A stretch of DNA of 64,000 bases, from assembly GCF_030296895.1 (NCBI RefSeq), contig NZ_AP028022.1, positions 248,001 to 312,000 of the forward strand, read 5' to 3'. A program made the translations under genes and the position numbers. The notes beneath the pieces were generated by a model that did no database searches, was not told the DNA's origin, and worked only from the letters and a program-made list of their open reading frames with translations. Shown here piece after piece: positions 8,680 through 17,200 of this stretch. Position 1 is the stretch's first letter, and each line of letters begins with the position of its first letter. The DNA is from Helicobacter felistomachi (GTDB lineage Bacteria > Campylobacterota > Campylobacteria > Campylobacterales > Helicobacteraceae).

Positions 8680-9558
8680 TTAGAAACTAATCACATAATT
8701 AGCAAAGGCGACTATCGTGCGTTTAAAATTGATGGTGTATTTGTCTTTGCCTTGCATTAAAGTGTCCCTTTCCGTATAGTAGGGATCAGTAAAAATGGGG
8801 ATGCGTACACCCGCTTCTATCCCTTGATGCTCTGTAAAATTTAATCTAAATCCTACATTCACGATACATTGCACAAAAGTAGGAATAAAGTTAGCCTTGT
8901 TGCCTAGTTTTCGTGTATATGCTTGTTCTTGTAGATAAGACTCATTATAGGTAACGCACTGACCATTATTGTTGGTAGAATTAGGGCTACAAATATGCGT
9001 TCCCTGCATATAAACCTTACCAATCAGCCAAGAACTGCCTCCAGCCATAACTCCCCCAAAGATACCAAAAGTGTGATTGGAGTTGTCGTAGAAGTTGTAA
9101 AACACATCGATGCCCGCTCCATAAAACAAATTTGTAGCAGGCCCTTCCCGTTTAGATGCCCCACAAGCATAAGGGCAATTTTTATAAGGAGTGGCAGCTT
9201 CTATAGAAAAGACCACATTTCCTGTTTGTCCGCTAAAAAATCCATAGTAACGCAATCCAAAGCGTTTATTTTGTCCAAAGAACTGTTTATAGCCAAACTG
9301 AAAATCCCCACCGTAAAGATTACCCAATGCCTTACCAGGCTGGCTAAAATTGTATTGATCAAACACACTGCCATTATGTATAAAACGAAGCTTTGGCTGG
9401 CTATAGTTATTCACTCCCACCATGCGTGAATACTGAAAACCACCTTCTACAAACCCGCCACTTCCTTCTGCTTTCAGGAAGTATAGAGGAAAGAGCATAA
9501 GCACACCGGCTAAGATACTGATTTGTCTAGATACCCAAGACCTACCATCACCTACCAT
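8680..9558 (-). CDS. Helicobacter outer-membrane protein, Hop/Hor-type (OMP_2 family)
   Basis: About 292 residues from the ATG at 9558, preferred over the more upstream ATG at 9642 because AAAAAGG precedes it and it gives a short basic N-region and the hydrophobic core ILAGVLMLFPLYFLKA, a signal peptide. The mature start, GGFVEGGFQYSRMV, and the C-terminal strands ending ...AFANYVISF with a terminal aromatic residue are the hallmark of Helicobacter Hop/Hor proteins, recognised by the Bam machinery. An internal CPYACG cysteine pair and a C-x10-C loop are typical extracellular-loop disulfides. Role is a porin or adhesin; the ligand is unknown. It stands alone, with plasmid-type DNA on both sides. 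Confidence 0.8.
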   Translation of the reverse strand: MVGDGRSWVSRQISILAGVLMLFPLYFLKAEGSGGFVEGGFQYSRMVGVNNYSQPKLRFIHNGSVFDQYNFSQPGKALGNLYGGDFQFGYKQFFGQNKRFGLRYYGFFSGQTGNVVFSIEAATPYKNCPYACGASKREGPATNLFYGAGIDVFYNFYDNSNHTFGIFGGVMAGGSSWLIGKVYMQGTHICSPNSTNNNGQCVTYNESYLQEQAYTRKLGNKANFIPTFVQCIVNVGFRLNFTEHQGIEAGVRIPIFTDPYYTERDTLMQGKDKYTINFKRTIVAFANYVISF

Positions 9559-9980
9559 AGCCCAGACCTTTTTTATGATCCCATGTACAATAACAGTGAC
9601 TATTGTAGCACAAAGATCAGTTGTAATTCGTAGAATTTTCACTTGTCATAATACTCTTTGGGGGTTGCTGTCCATGCATCATTCTGGAAAGCTTGCCTCA
9701 CCCTTTCTTGCTACCTACCGCTTGTCTCCGTAGTAAAACAGAGGATATGTCGGAGTTAGCCATTGCTACCGTAGTAATAGTAGCAGTTAGTTAGACTGAG
9801 TAGTTTTATACTCCTACAATCTCCTACAATCTCCTACAACCCCAAAACCATAGTTAGAAACCCCCAACCCCTAACCTTGCACTCTACGACCCTTTAAAAT
9901 GCTTTAAACACTATCTTGCTCCATCACCTTCACATTACTCCAAAATAATTTACAACACCATTAAATCCAATTTCTAATAA
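9559..9980. other. Non-coding region with 10-bp tandem repeat and dispersed plasmid repeat
   Basis: No supported gene. Near 9811-9840 there are three tandem CTCCTACAAT units. It is followed by a copy of the dispersed repeat (CCAAAACCATAGTTAGAAA...CCCTAACCTTGCACTCTACGACC, 9838-9920). The stretch just before 9980 becomes AT-rich and leads into the iteron-like array. Confidence 0.5.
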
Positions 9981-10190
9981 TATTCAATGTATTAAATACA
10001 ATTTCAAATATTGTTTATTCATATTTATTAAAATATATAATATTGTTTATTTGTATTAAACACAATATAGAATATTATCTATTTATATTTAACACTATTT
10101 CAAAACATTACTTATCCATATTTAACCCAATCACAAACATTATTCATTTGATTAATCAAAATTTTAAACATTTTTTAATGGATTAAATCT
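9981..10190. repeat. Iteron-like array, about seven imperfect 32-bp direct repeats
   Basis: Degenerate units with a core like TATTGTTTATTyrTATTTAA begin near 9981, 10009, 10041, 10073, 10106, 10138 and 10169. The spacings are 28, 32, 32, 33, 32 and 31 bp, i.e. close to three helical turns, so all units face the same side of the DNA. The block lies about 145 bp before a ParA/RHH partition locus. It could be a centromere bound by the RHH protein or an iteron-type origin. A shorter relative is at 25838-25905. Confidence 0.6.
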
Positions 10191-10334
10191 TACACTAATT
10201 GAATATCATGCTAATTCAAGATTTCGCATTCTACACTAATCTAGTCAGTGATGTCAGCAATGTCAAGCAGTGTGTCTATGCCCATCAACCCACAGCACCA
10301 AAAACCAACCAAAAACCAAAAACAAAGGTTCTCT

Positions 10335-10906
10335 ATGATTTTCTCCATTATCAACAAAAAAGGTGGGGTGGGTAAGACCGCCTTTAGTTTCTCCATTGCT
10401 AAAGATTTAGATTTGTTCTTGCAAAGCAACGACTCTTCCATCATTGAGAGCATTTACCCTGATAAAGCTAAAATCAGCACCCGCCTTTCTTTAATCAACA
10501 ATTGTGTCTATGACTTTGGAGGCTTTATCCAAAGTGGGGTTTTAGAGATTGCTAAAGCCAGTCAAGCCATCCTCATCCCCTGCACTCCCCTTTACAACTC
10601 CCTACTAAAGACCATTGAAACCATCCAAGAGTTACAAGTTTTAAAAGTGCCCTTAATGGTGCTCGTCACCGATTATCAAAGCCTAGAAGAGCAAGAACAA
10701 ACAAGTTCTACCTTACAATCTAACTTCACAGATTTAAACTTTTTCTTTTTAAACACTCTAAGATTATAGAAAACTCTATGCGTAAGGGATTGAGCTTTAA
10801 AGAGTTGTCTTTGCAAACCCCACTCTCTAGAATCCAATACAAGACTTTCATGACAGAATACCAACGCCTTTTAGACACTTTAACAAAAGGAGTAAACAAT
10901 GAATGA
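10335..10906 (+). pseudogene. parA: ParA-type partition ATPase, frameshifted near its end
   Basis: Starts at the ATG at 10335 (AAAGG upstream), giving MIFSIINKKGGVGKTAFSFSIAKDL, a deviant Walker A (KGGVGKT) ParA start. Further hallmarks are VYDFGG (Walker B area) and AILIPCTPLYNSL. The first frame ends at 10769 after TDLNFFFLNTLRL. A one-base shift at CTTTTTCTTTTTAAAC (about 10740-10757) continues as KHSKIIENSMRKGLSFKELSL...YQRLLDTLTKGVNNE to a stop at 10906, overlapping the next start, exactly as an intact parA-parB pair would. About 190 residues when joined. The shift could be decay, slippage or an assembly error. ParA ATPases segregate plasmids together with a centromere-binding partner. 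Confidence 0.75.
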
Positions 10907-11162
10907 AAACAAAAACACCCCCAAATCTATCCAAGATGCTTTGAAAAACACCCACAACCCCCAAGCAAACACTTTCAGTGCTAAAGACAAAGCCAAACCA
11001 GGTAGAAAACCTTTGCCCGCTCATTTAAAACAAAACCACATCGTTACATTTTACTTATCCCAAGAGGAATACAACACCCTAAAAGCTCTAGCTGACAAGG
11101 AGGCTGATAGTGTGGGCTTCTTTGTCAAACGCTATGTGTTAAAGAATTTGGTGAGGGGGTAG
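10899..11162 (+). CDS. Small partition/repressor protein, ribbon-helix-helix type
   Basis: 87 residues. The N-terminal half is a polar, disordered tail (NENKNTPKSIQDALKNTHNPQ). The C-terminal half, HIVTFYLSQEEYNTLKALADKEADSVGFFVKRYVLKN, fits the strand-helix-helix pattern of MetJ/Arc/CopG-type DNA-binding proteins, with the strand HIVTFYL as the expected DNA-contacting ribbon. The ATG overlaps the ancestral end of parA by 8 bp and has AAAAGGAG about 8 nt upstream. Position and size suggest the centromere-binding partner (ParB analogue) of the ParA, with the 32-bp repeats as its likely target. That role is inferred from context. Confidence 0.7.
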   Translation: MNENKNTPKSIQDALKNTHNPQANTFSAKDKAKPGRKPLPAHLKQNHIVTFYLSQEEYNTLKALADKEADSVGFFVKRYVLKNLVRG

Positions 11163-11300
11163 GGGGAAAGTGGGGTAGTGCTGTGTTTTTAAAGTATTAG
11201 AGTTATCTTTTAGACACTCATTCTACTCCAAAATCTTGATCTTCTGCCTAAAACAGGCTAAACACTCAATTGCCAACATAAGATAACAAAGGATACTATC

Positions 11301-12011
11301 ATAGAACGAACAATCCAAAATCTTCTGTCTGCAGAACGCTTAAAGTCTTATACAAGCACCGAGGAGCATTTTAGAAACTTACAACTCATTGCTCAAATCA
11401 CTCCACATCTAGTAACTATTAAGATTTGTCTGAGAAATATCCTAGACATTGAGATGAAAAAGAAAAATCTAGATTGGATTGTAAATCCACTCAATGAGAG
11501 CGAGGAAGAAAAAAGAGTAACTGTGATAATAGAACACGCAAGGCTTGAGATAGAAAAGAGAGAAAAAGGTAAAAAAGATGTTAATCAAGGATTGAAACAC
11601 TCCCAATATCTTTCGCGCTTTTCACTAGGCACTATTATCCGCATCATCAAAGAGAGCAAACTGCAGAATACAATACTCGATTTGAGCAGTATAGACTTTA
11701 GCAAATACGACAAGAGCAATGCAAGCAACGCGTATTTGGAGCGCAAAAAGGTTGAAAATGTGAATGCTTACAAAGTGGATGCGATGTTAAACTTGTTGCA
11801 GATTCTACGCAACAGATGCTACCATTGGGAAAATATCTTGAAGGTCAGATACGGAAAGAGAAAAGGCGTGTTTCCACACATTACAACAGAACTCAAAGGC
11901 ATTAAAACAGGTTTGAATCCTATCAAGATAAAGGTATTTTTAGAGGATTTATTGGAGACAATCCATCCAGAGCTGGAGATAGAGATCAAGGACAGTAAAG
12001 AGAACAATTAA
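11301..12011 (+). CDS. Abi-like HEPN protein, copy 2, the best preserved; possible ATA start
   Basis: Homology to copies 3 and 4 begins at 11301 (ERTIQNLLSAERLKSYTSTEEHFRNLQLIAQITPHLVTIKICLRNIL), well before the first in-frame ATG at 11454. AAAGGA lies 7 nt before an ATA codon at 11301 and there is no ATG, GTG or TTG in between, so either ATA is used, or the start was mutated, or a shorter protein (185 residues) is made. The ORF from 11301 is 236 residues with no frameshift. It contains YLSRFSLGTIIRIIKES, the HEPN motif LRNRCYHWEN (R-x4-H) and FLEDLLETIHPEL. Proteins of the Abi_2/AbiF/AbiD group act as RNases in phage abortive infection. Family assignment is by motif, not by database search. 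Confidence 0.7.
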   Translation: MERTIQNLLSAERLKSYTSTEEHFRNLQLIAQITPHLVTIKICLRNILDIEMKKKNLDWIVNPLNESEEEKRVTVIIEHARLEIEKREKGKKDVNQGLKHSQYLSRFSLGTIIRIIKESKLQNTILDLSSIDFSKYDKSNASNAYLERKKVENVNAYKVDAMLNLLQILRNRCYHWENILKVRYGKRKGVFPHITTELKGIKTGLNPIKIKVFLEDLLETIHPELEIEIKDSKENN

Positions 12012-12075
12012 GAGAACGAACGGAGAGGGACCTCCGGGCAGACCCGAGAGGTGAGTGGAAATCCACACCGAATTC
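12012..12075 (+). ncRNA. Candidate structured RNA after Abi-like copy 2
   Basis: It starts immediately after the HEPN gene. Hairpin 1: CCTC + CGGG, loop CAGA, CCCG + (A bulge) + GAGG (12031-12051). Hairpin 2: GGTG-ag-TGG, loop AAAT, CCA-CACC (12050-12069), sharing two bases with hairpin 1, so the two alternate or stack. There is no U-tract, so it does not look like a terminator. GAGGGACCT at its start resembles the element after copy 1. An AbiF-like RNA partner is the idea. A GTG at 12051 opens a 76-codon hydrophobic frame that is more likely chance. Confidence 0.4.
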
Positions 12076-12289
12076 GCTTGGATTCTATTGCAAAGAATAT
12101 TAGTTTTCACTTAAATTTTTTAGGATGGTTGCCTGATTTGCTGTGTCTAGTACTGTTTGCAGGTATTTTTGAAATCTTTATAACCACTCTATCATCCGTC
12201 ATCTGTACGAGGATGTTTGGTAACTCAAAGTTATTGTCAGCTATTCTTGTCTTTGAGTTTTTTCAAGCTATTGTTTTTTAAAGCTTCTA

Positions 12290-12531
12290 CAAGCCCCCAC
12301 AAACCACTTTCAACCCCCCCCAAACCATAGTTAAATACTCCAAACCCCTAATCTTTCGCTCTACGACCCTTTAAAAGCTCTTAAAACGCTATCTTTGATT
12401 TACCGCTTTGCTTTGTTTTACCTTCCAAAGGCATGATTGCTCTGTTTAGTTATTTTTTTTACTCTCTCTCCAAGGACATGATTGCTCCACAATCGTAGAT
12501 ACTTCAAGACCAAAATCAAATTCTCATTTCT
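12290..12531. repeat. Dispersed plasmid-type repeat leading into double-hairpin copy A
   Basis: CAAACCATAGTTAAATACTCC...CCTAATCTTTCGCTCTACGACCCTTTAAAAG (about 12320-12390) is a diverged copy of the 7735 and 9838 repeats. Further on, CATGATTGCTCC...CGTAGATACTTCAAGACCAAAA matches 7900-7955. No coding potential. Confidence 0.6.
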
Positions 12532-12603
12532 AAAACCCTCTCTTGGGGGTTTGGGGGCTTGCCCCCAAGAGCAATATAGATGCCAAGCGTCAGCTTGGCT
12601 TAC
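12532..12603. repeat. 72-bp double-hairpin repeat, copy A
   Basis: Two perfect dyads. Hairpin 1: CTCTTGGGGG (12540-12549), 12-nt loop, CCCCCAAGAG (12562-12571). Hairpin 2: GCCAAGC (12582-12588), loop GTCA, GCTTGGC (12593-12599). The element ends in TTAC. The unit is identical to the copy at 38039 and one base different from that at 19319. Unrelated sequence begins right after TTAC in each case; here a 5'-truncated mob gene follows. No transposase was recognised inside the element. Confidence 0.85.
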
Positions 12604-13389
12604 CGAATCACTTCAAGTCCTTACAAGAACAATACAGCCATGCCATCACACAAAGAGATGCTGCCCTCATCTCTGCAAAAAAAGAACACGAGGAGGCCCT
12701 CACAACTCAAGCAGAAGTATACGAGGCCATTCTTCAAGATGTCATCGCCGGGAAATACTCTACTTTAGGAGGGATAGTCAAATTAGGTAAAAGCTTGTTA
12801 GGCAGTAAAGTTAAATGGACCGATGCCCCTTCCACATGACATGGCAAAACATTTGAGTGTATCCAAGCGAAGGTCAGCAGAGCTCAATCATAAGGTAGCC
12901 AATGTATTTACCCCTGCATTACAGAAGATTGAAAAAAGCAGAGAAGAAGCACTTGAGAGCTTCTCATCTATCTATGAGGGAACAAAAAAAGCCCTAGAGG
13001 GACTCACAACAGAGTTTAAGAACTCTGATACCTATGGCCAAAAGCTCACAGAGAGTGAGAAGGACAATGATCTACTCAGATATGAGAACAAACAACTCAA
13101 AAACAAGGTAAAAATCCAAGAGGAGACCCTTGAGAAAAATAAGAAGCGTATTGCAGACCTGGAAGGTGAGGTTTTTAGATTAAAGACCTCACTTAAAAAC
13201 ACACAAGAAACTCTATCTAAAACTCCACTAGATTACACACCACGCACAGAAGCTAAAGACTTAGAATCTAAAAAACTGGCAGAAACTAAGGATGCAAGTG
13301 TTGAGTTGGCGGGATCAGCAGAAGAAAAAATATCAGAAAAAACACCGGGGATGGCACCACAAAATGGCAAAAATATGCCTAAACCATAG
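12604..13389 (+). pseudogene. C-terminal fragment of a MobA-like relaxase, frameshifted
   Basis: Two overlapping frames, FKSLQEQYSHAITQRDAAL...LGKSLLGSKVKWTDAP and then PHDMAKHLSVSKRRSAELNHKVANV...GLTTEFKNSDTYGQKL. Together they align with the C-terminal third of the relaxase gene at 22457-24899 (LFGKGVKDPVPYEYV...REFNRRERDIKEKLADTL...ISKLATEFKGSAEYGAEL). The frame changes near 12825-12838. Only the coiled-coil tail remains; the HRDEGH/HHAH relaxase domain is missing because the repeat at 12532-12603 replaces everything upstream. The distal part is a long Lys/Glu coiled coil plus a Thr/Glu-rich tail. Function is lost unless the tail works alone. Confidence 0.7.
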
Positions 13390-13547
13390 GAGTTTGGCAG
13401 TGTTGATGGAGTTGTGGGAATATGTAGTGTATCCTTATAAAATCCTTATTAAATTTATTACATAATAAATAGCTTCTCTAAATAATGATAGTTTGCTTGG
13501 AGGTATATTAACGGTAACTAGGAAAATAATTTTTGGAGGTCAAATAA

Positions 13548-15041
13548 ATGGATGTCGTACGTTTACTAGCATTGGCACTTGTGTGTATGTCCCTTTCAGC
13601 AAGTCCTACTCAACAAGATTTGCAGAATAAGCTAGACGTTATCCAAAAACAGTTGCAAGACAACAGTAACATTTGGCTTAAAAAACTTAACCAACACAAA
13701 TTTCCAACACATCAAAATAACAAATGTCAAATTACGATTTTAAATCATACTTCGCAAACGCCCAAACAACAGGGAAAGGTTTTAAAATCTGAAGAAAGCG
13801 GTTTATTTGGAAATCTTGTGCAAAAACCTCCTACACCAGATCTCCAAAGTACCATTTGTTTTATGCCTTACATTTCTAAGGTGTGTTCCTTTTCTGATTC
13901 CAAAGCTAAGCTTACTGCCATGCAAGCAAATCAAAAATCTTTAGAGGAAGCATTAAACCTTTTAAAAGAAGAACTAGAAATACTTGAGAAGCTGCAATCT
14001 TTAGATCACAAATATTCTGAAGAAATCCACCGAGAACGAATTAAACAAGCAACACTCCGAGACGCACAGAATCTTTTAAAAAAAAATATAGAGACTTATG
14101 AAGAAGAGATAGGACAAACCGCCCAGAGTTTTTTATCTCGGTTTAATGAACGGGCATGGAAGTTTGCACTTTGGATGTTCATTATTGCAGCATGGATTTT
14201 TATGGGCATGCTTGCTCCTTTAATAGTCGCATTACTCATTCAATCGTTCGCAGAATGGGTTGCCAAAAAGTGTGGGTGGAACTACTCGTATAAAATTCGT
14301 AAGGGGCTTGGTATTGCTTTAAATATACTATTCATCACTATCTCAATAATGTTTTTTTTATTCTTCTATGATTCTGTATCCATTTTATTTAAAGGAGTTT
14401 CCGCCAGTGCTGGACTCTTTATAATCAAAACTCTTATCAAATTCTTACTATGGCTAGCTATGCAATTTATCATAGGGATCAATATAGGCGATCACCTACA
14501 AGTTTTTAACAAAGATGGGAGCACAAGCATGGGTTATGTGGTTGATATCTGCACACTTCATTTCGTGCTGTATGAGGATATCACACTAGATACTTATCTT
14601 AAAAATGATGGCAAAGCCGGTCGTTTTTTTAATGTGCCTATCTATCGCATTTTTACAAGTTCAATTGCGATATACGATTGCCGACATGGTAAAATTACTT
14701 GGGATAGTCTAGACTTTTTGCTCACCTTTGATTCGAATTGTAGAAAAGCTATGAATATCGCTGAGAGCATCGCTAAATCGTACTCAACACCTTACAGAGA
14801 AACTGCAGAACAACAATACCAAGAATCACGTGCCTATGCTATGCAATACATGAATCCAGACCCAAAAGTATTTATCAAATCAGAAAAAGAAGGGGTGCGC
14901 CTTTGTATATCCTATATCACTGATATTACTAATCCTGACAAGACTTTAGAATTACGGTCTAAAATTTTTATTGCTGTTATGGAAGCATTTTCAAAAGCCT
15001 CGGACATTTTAGTTGTTAATGCTTCAGAGAAAGAATCGTGA
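13548..15041 (+). CDS. MscS-like mechanosensitive channel with periplasmic coiled coil
   Basis: 497 residues. N-terminal signal peptide (RLLALALVCMSLSAS), then about 180 polar residues including a strong coiled coil (NQKSLEEALNLLKEELEILEKLQSLDHKY). Three hydrophobic helices follow, at about 205-235, 255-280 and 290-312; the last, IIKTLIKFLLWLAMQFIIGINIGDHLQVF, leads into the MscS beta domain (GYVVDICTLHFVLYED) and a mixed C-terminal domain. These match MscS-family pore helix TM3 and the cytoplasmic vestibule. The extra periplasmic region recalls larger family members. Expected to gate on membrane tension and release solutes at hypo-osmotic shock. GGAGG lies 11 nt before the ATG. It sits between plasmid remnants, next to a Sel1-repeat gene. 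Confidence 0.75.
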   Translation: MDVVRLLALALVCMSLSASPTQQDLQNKLDVIQKQLQDNSNIWLKKLNQHKFPTHQNNKCQITILNHTSQTPKQQGKVLKSEESGLFGNLVQKPPTPDLQSTICFMPYISKVCSFSDSKAKLTAMQANQKSLEEALNLLKEELEILEKLQSLDHKYSEEIHRERIKQATLRDAQNLLKKNIETYEEEIGQTAQSFLSRFNERAWKFALWMFIIAAWIFMGMLAPLIVALLIQSFAEWVAKKCGWNYSYKIRKGLGIALNILFITISIMFFLFFYDSVSILFKGVSASAGLFIIKTLIKFLLWLAMQFIIGINIGDHLQVFNKDGSTSMGYVVDICTLHFVLYEDITLDTYLKNDGKAGRFFNVPIYRIFTSSIAIYDCRHGKITWDSLDFLLTFDSNCRKAMNIAESIAKSYSTPYRETAEQQYQESRAYAMQYMNPDPKVFIKSEKEGVRLCISYITDITNPDKTLELRSKIFIAVMEAFSKASDILVVNASEKES

Positions 15042-15101
15042 TGGTTAACCATTCACCTCTGTTTGTTTGATTGACGGCTACTGAAGTGGAGAAAACAAAA
15101 A

Positions 15102-15773
15102 ATGATAGTTGATATTCTTCTTGCTATTCTTGTTGTCCTTTTAATATGCTTCTTAGTATGCATGTTTAGCAGAACAAAGCAAAAACAACTAACTCACAAA
15201 AACGAGAGAGAGCAGTTATATCTTGATATAGCCAAAAAGGCTTGCGATGATGGGGATAATCTTAAGGCTATTGAATACTACAGAAAAATTGGTGATATGG
15301 GATATGCTGAAGCTTATGTGAAATTAGGTTTTATGTGCCGTAACGGCCAGTGTGTTCCGCAAGATTGTTTAAAGGCTGTGAAATATTATGAGAAGGCGTG
15401 CAACATGGGACATGCTAAGGCTTTTTTTGAGCTTGGCTCCATGTATGCCAACGGTGAATGTGTTTCTCAGAATTATTTTAAGGCTATTGAGTATTACCAT
15501 GAGGCTGCTGAAAGAGGAGTTAGTGAAGCTTATTACAAGTTGGGAGTTATGTACAATGATGGTCGAGGTATCCTCAAAGACTACTCTAAAGCCCTAGAAT
15601 GCTACAAAAAAGCTGCAGAAATGGAGAATGCCGCAGCTTATAATAACTTGGGTGAGATGTATAGAAAAGGTCAGGGTGTTTCTAGGAACTACTCCAAAGC
15701 CAAAGAATATTTCCAAAAAGCTATAAAAATGGGAAATTTAGATGCTTACGATGGCCTAGGAAACATACCGTAG
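15102..15773 (+). CDS. Membrane-anchored Sel1-repeat protein
   Basis: 223 residues. An N-terminal hydrophobic anchor (VDILLAILVVLLICFLVCMF) is followed by about four to five Sel1-like repeats of 36 residues with the signature A..KLG.MY..G.GV..DY.KA..YY.KA, e.g. AYYKLGVMYNDGRG...DYSKALECYKKAAEMENAAAYNNLGEMY. Paired cysteines (CRNGQCVPQDC) recall the Helicobacter cysteine-rich Hcp proteins, but those are secreted while this one looks anchored. Sel1 proteins are alpha-solenoid scaffolds for protein contacts. It lies 60 bp after the MscS-like gene on the same strand with a weak GGAGAA site, possibly one transcript. A degenerate relative lies at about 37431-37612. Confidence 0.8.
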   Translation: MIVDILLAILVVLLICFLVCMFSRTKQKQLTHKNEREQLYLDIAKKACDDGDNLKAIEYYRKIGDMGYAEAYVKLGFMCRNGQCVPQDCLKAVKYYEKACNMGHAKAFFELGSMYANGECVSQNYFKAIEYYHEAAERGVSEAYYKLGVMYNDGRGILKDYSKALECYKKAAEMENAAAYNNLGEMYRKGQGVSRNYSKAKEYFQKAIKMGNLDAYDGLGNIP

Positions 15774-16148
15774 CGAATATAGTACGCCTCAAGACCTATG
15801 CTAAAACCTAAATACTTCCAAAAACTACAAATGTGAGAAATGTTCAAACTCTTATCACTTGAAATATAGAAAAAAGGTCAAGACCTTCCCAGAGATCAAA
15901 AAACATCACAATACTGTAAAAAAGATTCGAGTATTGGCAAAGCATGTTTTTTGATTATCTCTCCTTAAACCAACTGCTTAATAGCTAGAGTGTATCCAAA
16001 TTTAATGGCTACATTGCCTTCAACTAATCTAGACAAAGTGGAAGGCACTATAGTGGTGACTCCAAAAAACACAGAGCCCTCTAACGATACTTTTGATTAC
16101 AAAAAACGTAAAAAATCACCAACAGACCGTAGATAAGTCAAAGGTACT
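15774..16148. other. Gap with a possible zinc-ribbon fragment
   Basis: No intact gene. At 15811-15957 a frame without a start codon reads NYKCEKCSNSYHLKYRKKVKTF...KKIRVLAKHVF, a Cys-x2-Cys knuckle with basic residues, perhaps the tail of a lost zinc-ribbon protein. The rest has no recognisable feature. Confidence 0.3.
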
Positions 16149-16447
16149 CTATCCCTTCACAATCTCTGTAAAAGCACTAAAATCTTCTACCTTGAAAGCA
16201 CGAATATCTCGCACACTCTTTTTAAACCAATCAATGCTAGAGAGTTTGGCAATAGCTTTACAAACCACAGCCAGGGCATTTTTATCAGGACTAAGATATA
16301 AGCTCCCCTGTGTCCACTTAAATCCCAAGACTTCTAGTTCTTGGCGCACATCATCGTAGGCCTTGTTATAAGGTGTATCATACTCTTGTTTGAGCAATTC
16401 AATTTTTTGAGCAATTCAATTTTAAGATCAAAGGCCAAAGCATACAT
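16149..16447 (-). pseudogene. vapD: VapD-like protein, frameshifted by a 17-nt tandem duplication
   Basis: The ATG at 16447 has AAGGAG 6 nt upstream and begins [14 protein letters not shown], the canonical VapD start. Then the 17-nt unit ATTGAATTGCTCAAAAA is present twice (16398-16432), throwing the frame. The remaining frame continues [33 protein letters not shown]...[26 protein letters not shown] to the normal C-terminus. Removing one unit restores a continuous VapD of about 94 residues. VapD is a Cas2-like endoribonuclease of about 95 residues, present in H. pylori and often plasmid-linked. Because the damage is an exact tandem duplication it could revert by slippage or recombination, so a phase-switch is possible though unproven. 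Confidence 0.85.
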
Positions 16448-16603
16448 TCTTACTCCTTATTGGAGGTATTTTACAAGTTTTTTACAAAAACTGGGTTTAG
16501 ATACTAAGACTCTCTTGAGCTCGTTGTCACCATTTTACTTTAATGTATACTATAGAAACAATTAGAGGATTAGATTTTGTGTCTTTTGGGGCTTGTAAGT
16601 CCG

Positions 16604-17200
16604 CTATTTTTGGGGTTTTCTGTGGGGTTTTGTTGATTTTTTGTTAATATCAAACTCGGGATAGTGAATCTTAATATAGTCCTTGATACTGTGATAGTTG
16701 TCATTTTCTGTTTCTGTTCTGATGGTGTTCTCAAAAATTTCAATGAATTCTTTTAAGTTGTCTTTGCAAAGTTTTTGTTCTACAAATCCATCAATAATAT
16801 ATTTGCAACATGTATTCATTGTTATGAGGAAGTATGCTTGTGTATCCTTTCTATGTTTTTCTGAGAAACAATTGTGGTTGGCATTTATGTATTCTTTGTA
16901 AGCGTTTAGGAGGAGAGATTCAACTTGTATAGCTGCATTTTTTTTGGAGTTAATTCTTGCATAATTAGCAAATAAGGCAGACATAAGTGCCGCTAAATTA
17001 CTAACAAAAGCAAAAAAGACGGTAATGTTGATAAAGAGTGTTTTATCGGGGTTTTTTAAAAAAATAGCGACTATAATTGTTTCTATAATAAAAAGTAGTA
17101 TCGTTCCCCAAAACGGGTTTGTCCAGTCGGCTTTTTTGGCAAGTTTTTGAAGTTTTTCTTTTATTTTTGAAAAACAGCATTTAGTGATCTGATTTGGTAT
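16604..17200 (-). CDS. Hypothetical two-helix membrane protein; possible ATA start
   Basis: The first ATG is at 16984 (126 residues), but the frame is open back to 17200, directly behind an AGGAG site with 7-8 nt spacing, and the extra codons encode two good membrane helices (TILLFIIETIIVAIFL and LFINITVFFAFVSNLAALMSALF). The codon in start position is ATA; the frame closes at a TAA just upstream of AGGAG. Full version 198 residues: short basic N-terminus, two helices, then a charged cytoplasmic domain (YKEYINANHNCFSEKHRKDTQ) with a basic tail. No family recognised. It lies next to toxin-antitoxin and vapD genes, so a role in plasmid defence or maintenance is conceivable but unsupported. Confidence 0.5.
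   Translation of the reverse strand: MPNQITKCCFSKIKEKLQKLAKKADWTNPFWGTILLFIIETIIVAIFLKNPDKTLFINITVFFAFVSNLAALMSALFANYARINSKKNAAIQVESLLLNAYKEYINANHNCFSEKHRKDTQAYFLITMNTCCKYIIDGFVEQKLCKDNLKEFIEIFENTIRTETENDNYHSIKDYIKIHYPEFDINKKSTKPHRKPQK

Noticed and set aside
9981-10190. CRISPR array
   Set aside because: Repeats are degenerate throughout, with no constant repeat/variable spacer alternation and no cas genes nearby.
12051-12281. 76-residue hydrophobic frame after Abi-like copy 2
   Set aside because: Starts inside the hairpin element, no homology noticed, and low-complexity hydrophobic sequence is common by chance in AT-rich DNA.
12540-12571. G-quadruplex in the double-hairpin repeat
   Set aside because: Only two G5 runs on one strand; the perfect hairpin explains the sequence better.
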